Shown here piece after piece: positions 21,111 to 29,200 of a stretch of DNA of 36,698 bases. Location of the stretch: positions 1-36,698 of the forward strand of contig JACCVY010000269.1 of NCBI GenBank assembly GCA_013697915.1, read 5' to 3'. Positions within the stretch are counted from its first letter, which is position 1. The number at the start of each line of letters is the position of its first letter. Origin of the DNA: Blastocatellia bacterium. Lineage in GTDB: Bacteria; Acidobacteriota; Blastocatellia; Pyrinomonadales; Pyrinomonadaceae. The notes beneath the pieces are model-generated. The model was not told where the DNA came from, searched no databases, and saw only the letters and a program-made list of their open reading frames with translations. Made by a program: the position numbers and the translations under genes.

Positions 21111-22119
21111 CCTCAAAAACTACACTCGTGGCTGGATATTAGGTAGGTTCGAACCCTCCCTTGCTAAAACCGACTTTGAGGTTGGCTTACGCTGGAATGA
21201 GAAGGGCGACACAGAAGGTCGTCACTACCATAAAGAAGTGACCGAGTACGTTACCTTCGCTGGTGGTGTCCACTCCCTTAATAACACGATCTACCAAGAT
21301 GGGGACGTGCTGACAATTCACCCGTATATGTCGACAGACTACATGTGCTTGGAGCCTGGTTACTGCTTAACCGTTAAGGATAAGTCTATCCCGACTGACA
21401 AGTTCCCTGGCTCGATTCTAAACGTCGTTGTCCCAATGGCTGGGAGGGGCAGGCGCTTCCAGGAGGCTGGCTATAAAGTGCCTAAAGCCTTACTGAATGT
21501 CGGCAACAAGCCGATGATTAACCAGGTTGTAGATAACATCACCCCTAAAGAGGTTCACAGGTTCTTGCTTATAAGTAGAGCCGACGTAAGGCCTCGTATT
21601 AAGAACGGTCAGGTTATCTGCCTAAACCATGAAACTAACGGTGCTGTTAATACCATGCTTGAGGTGGAGAATTTGATTGGTCGAGAAGACCCGTTGTTGA
21701 TTGCTAACTGCGATCAGCTTTTACTAGGCTTTGACGTTCAGGACTTTATAGACAAGTCGGCTGATTGTTCGGTAGTGGTCACTAAGCACGACAACCCTCA
21801 CCATAGTTACGCTAAAGTTGGTAAGGACCATTTAGTTACCGAAGTAGCGGAAAAGAAAGTCATCTCTGATAAGGCGATAGCTGGTGTTTACTTTTATAAG
21901 AAAGCTAAATACTTCTTTGAAGGAGCCAGACAGATGATCGATAAGGATTTACGGGTGAACGGAGAGTTTTACAACAGCCCAGTGTTTAACGAGATTATCG
22001 CTAACGACCTGACGGTTAACACCTACGAGATTAAACCCGAGACTTGGCAAGCGATTGGTACACCCGAGGAGTACAAGGCGTTCCTGAAAAAGCTGCGGAA
22101 GGGTACAATAGAATTATGA
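21097..22119 (+). CDS. Fused cupin and sugar nucleotidyltransferase
   Basis: 340 aa. N-terminal about 105 residues form a cupin: G37-x5-H43-x-H45-x4-E50-x6-G57 is a perfect motif 1. C-terminal about 230 residues form a nucleotidyltransferase: VVVPMAGRGRRFQEAGYKVP then KALLNVG (nucleotide loop and Lys), IANCDQLL (metal Asp), AIAGVYFYKKA, and EIKPETWQAIGTPEEY. It likely activates a sugar phosphate; the cupin may isomerise, regulate or bind the sugar. The fusion in a phage is unusual. Confidence 0.82.
   Translation: MKNDNLKNYTRGWILGRFEPSLAKTDFEVGLRWNEKGDTEGRHYHKEVTEYVTFAGGVHSLNNTIYQDGDVLTIHPYMSTDYMCLEPGYCLTVKDKSIPTDKFPGSILNVVVPMAGRGRRFQEAGYKVPKALLNVGNKPMINQVVDNITPKEVHRFLLISRADVRPRIKNGQVICLNHETNGAVNTMLEVENLIGREDPLLIANCDQLLLGFDVQDFIDKSADCSVVVTKHDNPHHSYAKVGKDHLVTEVAEKKVISDKAIAGVYFYKKAKYFFEGARQMIDKDLRVNGEFYNSPVFNEIIANDLTVNTYEIKPETWQAIGTPEEYKAFLKKLRKGTIEL
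22104..22109 (+). promoter_or_regulatory. Internal -10 box with leaderless start for the SDR gene
   Basis: TACAAT, seven bases before the A of ATG 22116; TTCCTG lies 17 bp upstream as a weak -35. It is inside the previous gene's coding sequence. Confidence 0.35.
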
Positions 22120-22802
22120 AGAAGGCACTAGTCTTCGGGGCTGGTTCAGATATGTTTTCGGCGATCAAAGATATTTTAGTTGGACACAAGGTGATGGGGC
22201 TGACTCACGAAGAATGTGATGTGAACAACTGGATTGAGGTCGTTATAGCTATGGAAAAAGCTAAACCGAATGTAGTTATTAACCTAGCCGGAGTGTCTTG
22301 GCCACAACCGATGGCGTTATCAGAACCAGGAGCCTGGTTAGAAGAGATAAATACTAACTTGATAGGTAGCTTTAACGTTGCTCGGGCCTGTATTCCAGAT
22401 ATTGTTAGCGTCCAGGATAAAGTTAAAACAATGATCTTTATGGGTTCTGTCGCAGGCTTACACGGCAAACAGAACCATACTGGTTACTCTGCTTCTAAAG
22501 CTGGTGTCCACTCACTTGTTCAATCCTTAGCCGCCGAAGGTTACAACGCCTACGCCATAGCCCCTGGTAGGGTTAATACGAAAATGCGTGAGCGCGACTT
22601 TCCTGGCGAAGATACAAGGACTCGCCTAACCACTGAACAGATTGCTGAAGTAGTTAGAGATATCGTCGACGGTAAGTACAAGCCAGGTGATATCGCTATT
22701 ATTCGTAAGATTGGTTACAAGACCCATAAAAAAACTTATAGGGGGCAGCCTTGGCGTAAGTGGCTGAAGATCCAGCCCTGGGAAGAGTGGAGCGGATTTT
22801 GA
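22116..22802 (+). CDS. Short-chain dehydrogenase/reductase (sugar or sugar-nucleotide oxidoreductase)
   Basis: 228 aa. FGAGSDMFSAI is a modified nucleotide loop; NLAG (56-59), Ser111, and YSASK (Tyr124, Lys128) are the SDR catalytic triad; YAIAPGRVNT is the usual C-terminal motif. Probably NAD(P)-dependent reduction or epimerisation of a sugar. Start chosen by ATGA overlap and by the family's N-terminus; a longer frame from 22044 is not used. Unusual Trp-rich tail (QPWRKWLKIQPWEEW). Confidence 0.85.
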   Translation: MKKALVFGAGSDMFSAIKDILVGHKVMGLTHEECDVNNWIEVVIAMEKAKPNVVINLAGVSWPQPMALSEPGAWLEEINTNLIGSFNVARACIPDIVSVQDKVKTMIFMGSVAGLHGKQNHTGYSASKAGVHSLVQSLAAEGYNAYAIAPGRVNTKMRERDFPGEDTRTRLTTEQIAEVVRDIVDGKYKPGDIAIIRKIGYKTHKKTYRGQPWRKWLKIQPWEEWSGF

Positions 22803-23209
22803 TTTACATCGTATGCGACACCCATTCGGGTAACATTAAGTTTGAAGCTACCGAGCAGGATACCTTAATTTGTCTAGGTGACTGGGTACAAGGCGAGATA
22901 GATACCAAGGCTAAGAAGATACTGGTACGAGGCGACGGCGACACAATGGCAACAGACGCTTGGGATTTTGTTTGCGATGGGCTACTGCTTGATCATATAT
23001 GGTTCACTCACGAGCCGGCTTTCAGCTTACCCCTAAGAGCTAAACGTAATATCTTTGGCCACCTCCACGCCGGTAATATCAACGACTTTGGTTACCAAGA
23101 GAAGGAGTGGCACTTCTGGCTACCGCCTAACGAAGTCCACGAACTAGATAGGTTTATATTTGAATCTACGAACAGGAAGAACCTGGAGTTAAAAAGGTCA
23201 ATGATATGA
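22799..23209 (+). CDS. Calcineurin-like metallophosphatase
   Basis: 136 aa from TTG 22799, supported by GGAG with 6-nt spacing and a TTGA overlap; GTG 22760 would be non-homologous. Metal ligands in order: Asp7-x-His9, GDW (Asp28), RGDGD (where GNHD is usual, so Asn-His is replaced by Asp-Gly), FTHE (His71), FGHLH (88-90). Small phage-type metallophosphatase, possibly releasing phosphate from a sugar phosphate. The altered GNHD motif may change metal use or activity. Confidence 0.78.
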   Translation: MIYIVCDTHSGNIKFEATEQDTLICLGDWVQGEIDTKAKKILVRGDGDTMATDAWDFVCDGLLLDHIWFTHEPAFSLPLRAKRNIFGHLHAGNINDFGYQEKEWHFWLPPNEVHELDRFIFESTNRKNLELKRSMI

Positions 23210-24042
23210 GTGTCACCCTACTCAATCTTTGCTGGAATCAGCTAGAGGTGTCTAAGGACACGGTTAGGCGAGCCCTGAAAGAGCCTGAAATAGACGAAGT
23301 AATCGTGGTAGATAACGGTTCAACTGACGGTACTAAGGAGTATTACAGGAAACTCGCTGGGGTAGTTGCGACATCAGGTAAGGACGGTTTAGAGAAGCTG
23401 GAGTTTAAGACTGGCAACCAGAAACTAATCTTTATCGACTGGCCGGTTAACGCCGGAGCTTCTGTCGCTCGTAACCTAGGTATTAGTATTGCTAAAGGCG
23501 ATTATATCTTTTTAATTGATGGCGACATTCTCTACGTACCCGGCACAGTTAAGGAGTACCAGAAGATTCTTGAAGACTACCCTGACGCTGCTTGTGTTGG
23601 TCAAAACTCTTTTGAGATGGTAGTGCAGCTAGGTCATAACGGCACTCAGAACGCTATCGAGGCCGATGCCCGAATGGAGGAAGGCTACACCATCTCTGAC
23701 TGGTTCCCGATGGCATGGACTCAATACGGTTTATTTAGAGCCGAGTTACTCAGGCAGTATCCTTTTATCGAAGAACCGCCTTACAATGAACCTGGCTACG
23801 GCTACGAAGACGATGATCTTTATCACCAGTTAAGAGAAGTTGGTTACGTCTCCTTGGCTGTCGATAAACCTCTCTACTATCACGAAGCTCATGGCGGTAT
23901 CAGGGAACTGATGAAGGCTGACCTTGAACTGAAGTTGAAAGAACGTAAAAAAGTCTTTGAGAAACGCTGGGGTAAAAACTCTCAGTGGTCAGAGTGGCTA
24001 AACAAGCACAATCCTGAACGCACTACCCGTCCTAAACCCTGA
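23206..24042 (+). CDS. GT2 family glycosyltransferase (last gene of the island)
   Basis: 278 aa. VTLLNLCWNQLEVSKDTVRR, VIVVDNGSTDGTKEY (signature), NAGASVARNLGISIAKGDYI, FLIDGDILYVPGTV (DGD metal site), GYGYEDDDLYHQLREVGY (acceptor ED motif). A typical GT2 with extended C-terminal helix. Start in ATGA overlap. A CGTCTTTTA element follows 7 bp after its stop, where the structural genes resume. Confidence 0.88.
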   Translation: MSVTLLNLCWNQLEVSKDTVRRALKEPEIDEVIVVDNGSTDGTKEYYRKLAGVVATSGKDGLEKLEFKTGNQKLIFIDWPVNAGASVARNLGISIAKGDYIFLIDGDILYVPGTVKEYQKILEDYPDAACVGQNSFEMVVQLGHNGTQNAIEADARMEEGYTISDWFPMAWTQYGLFRAELLRQYPFIEEPPYNEPGYGYEDDDLYHQLREVGYVSLAVDKPLYYHEAHGGIRELMKADLELKLKERKKVFEKRWGKNSQWSEWLNKHNPERTTRPKP

Positions 24043-24048
24043 AGTAGT

Positions 24049-24057
24049 CGTCTTTTA
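24049..24057 (+). promoter_or_regulatory. CGTCTTTTA late-gene element, copy 4
   Basis: Exact copy, 16 nt before ATG 24065. Right boundary of the glycan island. Confidence 0.6.
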
Positions 24058-24064
24058 GTTTAAG

Positions 24065-24952
24065 ATGCTAACTCCCGAGGAAATAACAGAGCAGGCTTTG
24101 CTTGGTGTTCAGAATAGAGAGAGCCAAGTAAAAGAAACCACCTTCCACAAGGGTCTATTTTTAGGACTAAAGGTTGCTATGGCTCAGATGGTAGGGGCTG
24201 CCCTTAAAGCGGTTAAAAAGAACACTTACTCAGTTAAGGTAGAAAACCAGATCACACTTCCTGAAATCCAACAGGTAGAGGGCTCAGTCTCCTTAAAAGA
24301 GATCCGGACGCTGGTACTAGGACTCGACGAGGTAGTCAAAAACCTTAAATCTCTCGCTGATACAGGTAGGGAGAATACAAAGTTACTGTCTAAGGAGTTA
24401 AAGCCTGAGAGGGCTGACTTCAGTACGTTAGAAAAGGCCGTTAAAGACATAAGAATTCCTGAGACAAAGATTCCTGAACACCCGAAGACTTTTGCCGTTA
24501 ATAACTTTGATGAGTTGAAAAAACCCCTAGCTGAATTGACCTCTAAGCTAAATATAAAGTTTCCTGACATCAACATACCACCAGCACCAAAAAACATCAC
24601 AGTGGACAACCTGGAGGCCATAGAGAGCTTATTAGCCGAATTGAGTGGTAAAACTGAACAGATTGTCAACAAAGATGAAGCACCTGACATAGAGCCGCTG
24701 ATTAAAGCAACTAAAGCAGTTGAATTTGCTATCAATAGCCTTCGATTCCCGATTCCTACCTTCAGGTCTTCTTTTGATAAGTCTAAAACGATCCAGCTGT
24801 ATGACGCTCCTAAAACTCTCTCTTACGTCTCTATAGGTGGGGAGGATTACATTCAATATATGGACGCTGTCTCTGAGGGTGTGACCTATCGTAAAACCTT
24901 ATCTTACACGGGGAGTAACCTAACAAGTGTCAGTGGTTGGGTGGCTCAGTAG
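24065..24952 (+). CDS. Coiled-coil virion protein, possible tail/neck component
   Basis: 295 aa. A helical N-terminus (LGVQNRESQVKETTFHKGLF), a membrane-like short stretch (LGLKVAMAQMVGAALKAV), long heptad regions with PEXXIP-type proline spacers (IRIPETKIPEHP, FPDINIPPAP), and a C-terminal beta domain (LYDAPKTLSYVSIGGEDYIQ). No known family. The C-terminal domain resembles the end parts of many phage minor structural proteins. Position after the element and before fibre genes supports a virion role. Confidence 0.65.
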   Translation: MLTPEEITEQALLGVQNRESQVKETTFHKGLFLGLKVAMAQMVGAALKAVKKNTYSVKVENQITLPEIQQVEGSVSLKEIRTLVLGLDEVVKNLKSLADTGRENTKLLSKELKPERADFSTLEKAVKDIRIPETKIPEHPKTFAVNNFDELKKPLAELTSKLNIKFPDINIPPAPKNITVDNLEAIESLLAELSGKTEQIVNKDEAPDIEPLIKATKAVEFAINSLRFPIPTFRSSFDKSKTIQLYDAPKTLSYVSIGGEDYIQYMDAVSEGVTYRKTLSYTGSNLTSVSGWVAQ

Positions 24953-24959
24953 GCTTATA

Positions 24960-24968
24960 CGTCTTTTA
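24960..24968 (+). promoter_or_regulatory. CGTCTTTTA late-gene element, copy 5
   Basis: Exact copy, 14 nt before ATG 24974. Confidence 0.6.
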
Positions 24969-24973
24969 AGTAA

Positions 24974-25525
24974 ATGGCAGCAACATTCGCTTGGGATGAA
25001 GATACAGGGACAGCTACCGGATCACCGACCAAGGGTACAACCCGGACTGCTGGTGTAACCGACGTTAACTGGAAGAATAGCGGTACTCAAGGTACAGCTT
25101 ATTCGGCTGCACCAATAACCGCTGGCAACAATTCCTTTGAAAAATGGCAGTTCGGTCACTTCTCTGGTACTTACAACGAGATATCCGCCGGTTTGTTCGC
25201 TCACACTGCTACCTCTTTTGGTACAGGGCTAACCCTGAAAGGACCGACTGCGATGACGGCCGATGGTGACAACGAAACCTACACGACTCCAGCGGCTACA
25301 ACTAACGCCAACCTCAGTGTCAACATGACCACAGCTATTGCTATCGCATCCGGGTCAGCTGTTTGGTTTGGGGCAACCGGACCAGAAGCAACGGGCAAGA
25401 CCGCCACTGCCACTGCCAATCCTGGCTACACTAACTGGTTAGTTACCCAGCTTCAGACAACCGTATCAGCAGTAGCTGGGGACACGGCGACGGTAACTTT
25501 GACGCTTCAGTATAATGAGAACTGA
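24974..25525 (+). CDS. Beta-rich minor structural protein
   Basis: 183 aa, Thr/Ala/Gly-rich with alternating beta-strand pattern (TFAWDEDTGTATGSPTKGTT; TLKGPTAMTADGDNETYTTP; DTATVTLTLQYNEN). Composition and low Cys are typical of secreted or capsid beta domains. No family recognised. May form a head-decoration or fibre-associated subunit. No Shine-Dalgarno; short leader after the element. Confidence 0.65.
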   Translation: MAATFAWDEDTGTATGSPTKGTTRTAGVTDVNWKNSGTQGTAYSAAPITAGNNSFEKWQFGHFSGTYNEISAGLFAHTATSFGTGLTLKGPTAMTADGDNETYTTPAATTNANLSVNMTTAIAIASGSAVWFGATGPEATGKTATATANPGYTNWLVTQLQTTVSAVAGDTATVTLTLQYNEN

Positions 25526-25823
25526 AATGATTATATTTGACGCATTCACCCAGAAAGACGCCGAGCATAAACTAACCGTTGACCATAACGGCGAGATTGT
25601 CGCTACTGCCAAGAGCGGTCACTTCTTGAAATTCCCCGCTGGTTCGACTGAGAAACAGATTAGGTCTTACGTCGAGAAACACGGGGAAGCTAATACGGGT
25701 CAAGTCTCTGCCGAAGAACACAACAAGCTAATCGATAAATCTAAGAAAATGATCGAGAGCCTATCCGATACAACGGATGAAATTGACGACGAGCAATACA
25801 ATGCTGACGAAACCAGTCCTTGA
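25515..25823 (+). CDS. Small hypothetical virion-module protein
   Basis: 102 aa. IIFDAFTQKDAEHKLTVDHN and KSGHFLKFPAGSTEKQIRSY suggest an alpha/beta N-domain; the C-terminal third is acidic and helical (KKMIESLSDTTDEIDDEQ). Overlaps the previous gene by 11 bp; ATG 25527 is a possible alternative start. No recognised family. Confidence 0.6.
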   Translation: MRTEMIIFDAFTQKDAEHKLTVDHNGEIVATAKSGHFLKFPAGSTEKQIRSYVEKHGEANTGQVSAEEHNKLIDKSKKMIESLSDTTDEIDDEQYNADETSP

Positions 25824-26220
25824 CCTTCTATTCGTAGCTGAACACACCGACGGTTTGATCGTCAAACAAACCCAAGAAGACGTATCCGCAACTGACCCAA
25901 CCAGGTCAGCTTTTTACGATGTCCATTTAGACAGGGTTAAAACCCTTTCCCTGGTTAGGGGTGATGAGACTGTAGCCAGTGTTGATCTAGAGACGGGTAA
26001 ATTTACTGTTGGTAATGTTACGTTCGACACCACTGACCAGTCTTTTGTTAAGGATGAACCCTTGAAATTGATTTACTTCCGAGAGACCCAGGTCCACAAA
26101 GGAGTAGACATAGAGAGCAACCAGGTCACCCAGACACACCTGATTAGTCGGTACTTTATTGGCTGGGAGACGACCGATCGGTTCGGCAAGAAAGTTAAGC
26201 AAACGATAGCGATCAACTAG
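25801..26220 (+). CDS. Hypothetical beta-rich virion-module protein
   Basis: 139 aa from ATG 25801; ATG 25777 is an in-frame alternative and both lie inside the previous gene. LDLLFVAEHTDGLIVKQTQE, SLVRGDETVASVDLETGKFT and HLISRYFIGWETTDRFG show a strand-rich fold. Ends with TAG directly against the fibre gene's ATG, implying reinitiation. Possibly a fibre chaperone or attachment subunit; inferred only from position. Confidence 0.6.
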   Translation: MLTKPVLDLLFVAEHTDGLIVKQTQEDVSATDPTRSAFYDVHLDRVKTLSLVRGDETVASVDLETGKFTVGNVTFDTTDQSFVKDEPLKLIYFRETQVHKGVDIESNQVTQTHLISRYFIGWETTDRFGKKVKQTIAIN

Positions 26221-29200
26221 ATGGCCCTCCTTTGGCTTACGAGCTTTGAAACCCAACTCTTAGCGACTTTTGGTGACGCTGATTCAGTGACGGGTTCGCC
26301 TACAATCTCAACCTCGGTAGCCTACAGTGGCAGTGCTTCAATGCGGTGTAATCCATCCGCTACCACGGCTTATATAACGAGGACTTTTGCTGCGGACGGC
26401 AATACTAACCAAGTCTACGCCAGTATGCGGTTTAGGATTAAAACCGCTCCAGGTGGGGATACGATCATTTTACTCTTGAGAGACGATACTGGAACTAACC
26501 AAGTCGATATTCGATTAAAAGCAGATAGGACTCTTTTCTTGTGGCCGATAGGCGACGCTGCACCAGTTCAGATTGGTTCGGCTTCTTCTGCTTTGGCTTT
26601 AGATACTTGGTACAGGGTTGGAATACACACCAACAACACAGGGGCAACCGCTACTGTTACCGCTTACCTAGACGGGACCTCCTTTGCTTCGGGGAACTTA
26701 AACACTTCCGGAGCTAATGTTAGAACCGATAATGCTCGTTTCGGGGTAGTTAATACTTCGACTTGTGAGGTTTTCTACGACGACATAATTATTAACGACA
26801 ATACCGGCTCTCGCGAGAACGGAATGCCTGGGGATGTAAAGCTAGCCTACCTACGCCCTAACGCTGCAGGAGACAACAACGGGGCTTTATCAGGAGATTA
26901 CACAAGTATAGACGAAACAGTGCCTGACGACGCTACTACTGTCGCTATCCTGGACGCTAACAATGATATTTTAGACGTTAACGTCGAGGCTCCTTCGGTC
27001 TATGGAATCGACCCCTGGGATACGATTAAGTTTGTTGCTGTTGGAGTACGGGAAGCTGCGACTACGGCTGCTTCAGAGTCTTGGCAAGCAAGGATTAAGT
27101 CAGCTTCAGGTGGAACGGTCAGCTCTAGTGCGACAACTACTCACGATGACACGACCTATAAAACTAACGGTGATGGTGCACCAAGAAACTACAAGTTAGT
27201 ATCTTATACCGATCCGACAACTACCGCTGCCTGGACTGTTACCGGTACGAACTCGCTCGACAATATGCAGATCGGTATTATCGCTATCGACGCTACACCA
27301 GATATACAAGTAACAGCCCTTTGGGCGGTGGTTGCTTACGTCGCAGAAACCCAGCCCTCACCTTCACAAAATACCTACCGTTTGTATGAGGACGGTACCG
27401 AAACAGCGTCAACGGCGATAGCTGCCCAAGACACCAATATCACCAGAAACGTTACCGCTAACAGTAATTTACAGCTGCGAGACAGATTACAACAAACAAC
27501 CGGTGCAGCCGGAGCCTCGACAGACGACTATCAACTTCAGTACTCAAAGAACGGCGGAGCCTGGACTAATGTCACCACCTCTTCTACTAGCGTCAAAGGT
27601 TTCGACTCGGCTTCCCTGACCGATGGTGGGGCAACGACTAACCGCCTTGGAGCTGGCGGCAATGAACTTTTTGGCGATAACTTCAACAACACCACTAGAA
27701 ACACGATAAAGTGGACACAGTTTGGTACAGCTACCGTCCCAAGTGAAACGGGGACGGTCCTACAATATGCTACTTCAACCACTGCTGGGTATGGTGGATA
27801 TACAACTATCGACCAATTCAATCTAACGGGTTCGAGTATGAGTATCCAGGTGGTGGACGCTGGCAACCAGGCACTCGCTTCACTAGAGGTTAACCCGATA
27901 CAGGTTATCAAAACAGCCGACACAAATAACAAGCTTTTTTGGCTTATCACTGGCGGTAATCTCAGACCTTACAAGAAAGTAAGCGGTGTGACCACGGCTT
28001 TAGCAACCAATCTGACATTTAGCGCAACGACACATAAGTACTTACGCATCAGAGAGCTATCAGGTACAACCTACTGGGAATACTCTGCGGATAGATTTAC
28101 CTGGACGACCCACCATTCCGAAGCTAACCCGATAACTATCACATCGGTCTACCAAGAAACAACGGTTGGGACTTGGGCAGCAGAGGCTAGCGGCACAAAT
28201 GTTCAGTTTGACGACTTCAAGGTAATGGCCGATGGCTCCTTTATCGCCGGTGAAATATCTGAAGACGGTTTAGTCGACGACCTCAATCTGACCTTAAGCA
28301 ACTACACCGAGCTTCTCAACTCCCTAACCTTAATCTCAGCCGATTTAGCCAACAACGATACCTTAGACTTCAGAGTCTTAACTAACGGCGTTGTTGCTGG
28401 TAGCAGGACTGAGACTCTTAGGCCAAACGCTGCCGGTGATGCTCAGACCTGGGCAGTGACGGGTGCATCAGCTCACGTCGCCACTAACGACGACCTGACT
28501 ACCACCTACCTTAGAAACAACACCGCCAGTCCTTTCGAGGCTGACCTAAACCTTGACGCTTCCGCTCTAGTGGTAGCTGAGATTGTCGGGATCGACGTTC
28601 GCTTCCAAGCTCGTACTGAAACCTCGGCTGTCGGTCAAGTCCAGGTCGGTGTTCGGCTGAGTTCTACTAACAGCTTAGGTACTAACGTGACCGCTATCCC
28701 AATCACAGAGACCAGTTTCAAATCTTCTGATATCTCCAGGCCAGGTGGTGGCAGCTGGACTGTTGCTGACTTGGCTAACTTGCAAGTAGTCGCTATCGGT
28801 GACAACAACAGTGGTACGGCTGTTCGAGTAACCGAACTTTATGTCGACGTCAGGTACCGAACTAATCCTAGAATCACGGTTAGTAAACCTGCAACCACCA
28901 CTACCCAAACCACCACTGGTAAAGCCAGAATCACGGCATCGACGACACAGACCATTACCGGTAAAGCTAGAATCACGGCTACAGCTTCACAGACTATTAC
29001 CGGTAAGGCTCGTATCACTACTACCGTCACTCAAACTCAGTTAGGCAAGGCTCGGATCACTGCCGCAAGTACGCAGACCCAGACTGGTAAAGCAAGGGTG
29101 ACTGCCAGCACTACTCAAACTCAAACAGGAAAAGGAAGGATCACGGCTTCGGCTACTAGGACCCAGGATGGTAAGGCCAGAATTACAGCTACGTCTACCC

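Noticed and set aside
24226..24735. 169-codon minus-strand frame inside the coiled-coil virion gene
   Set aside because: It is fully antisense to a well-supported gene, has no ribosome site and shows low-complexity Ser/Leu content.
27537..27950. 137-codon minus-strand frame inside the fibre gene
   Set aside because: Shadow of the fibre reading frame; no start signals.
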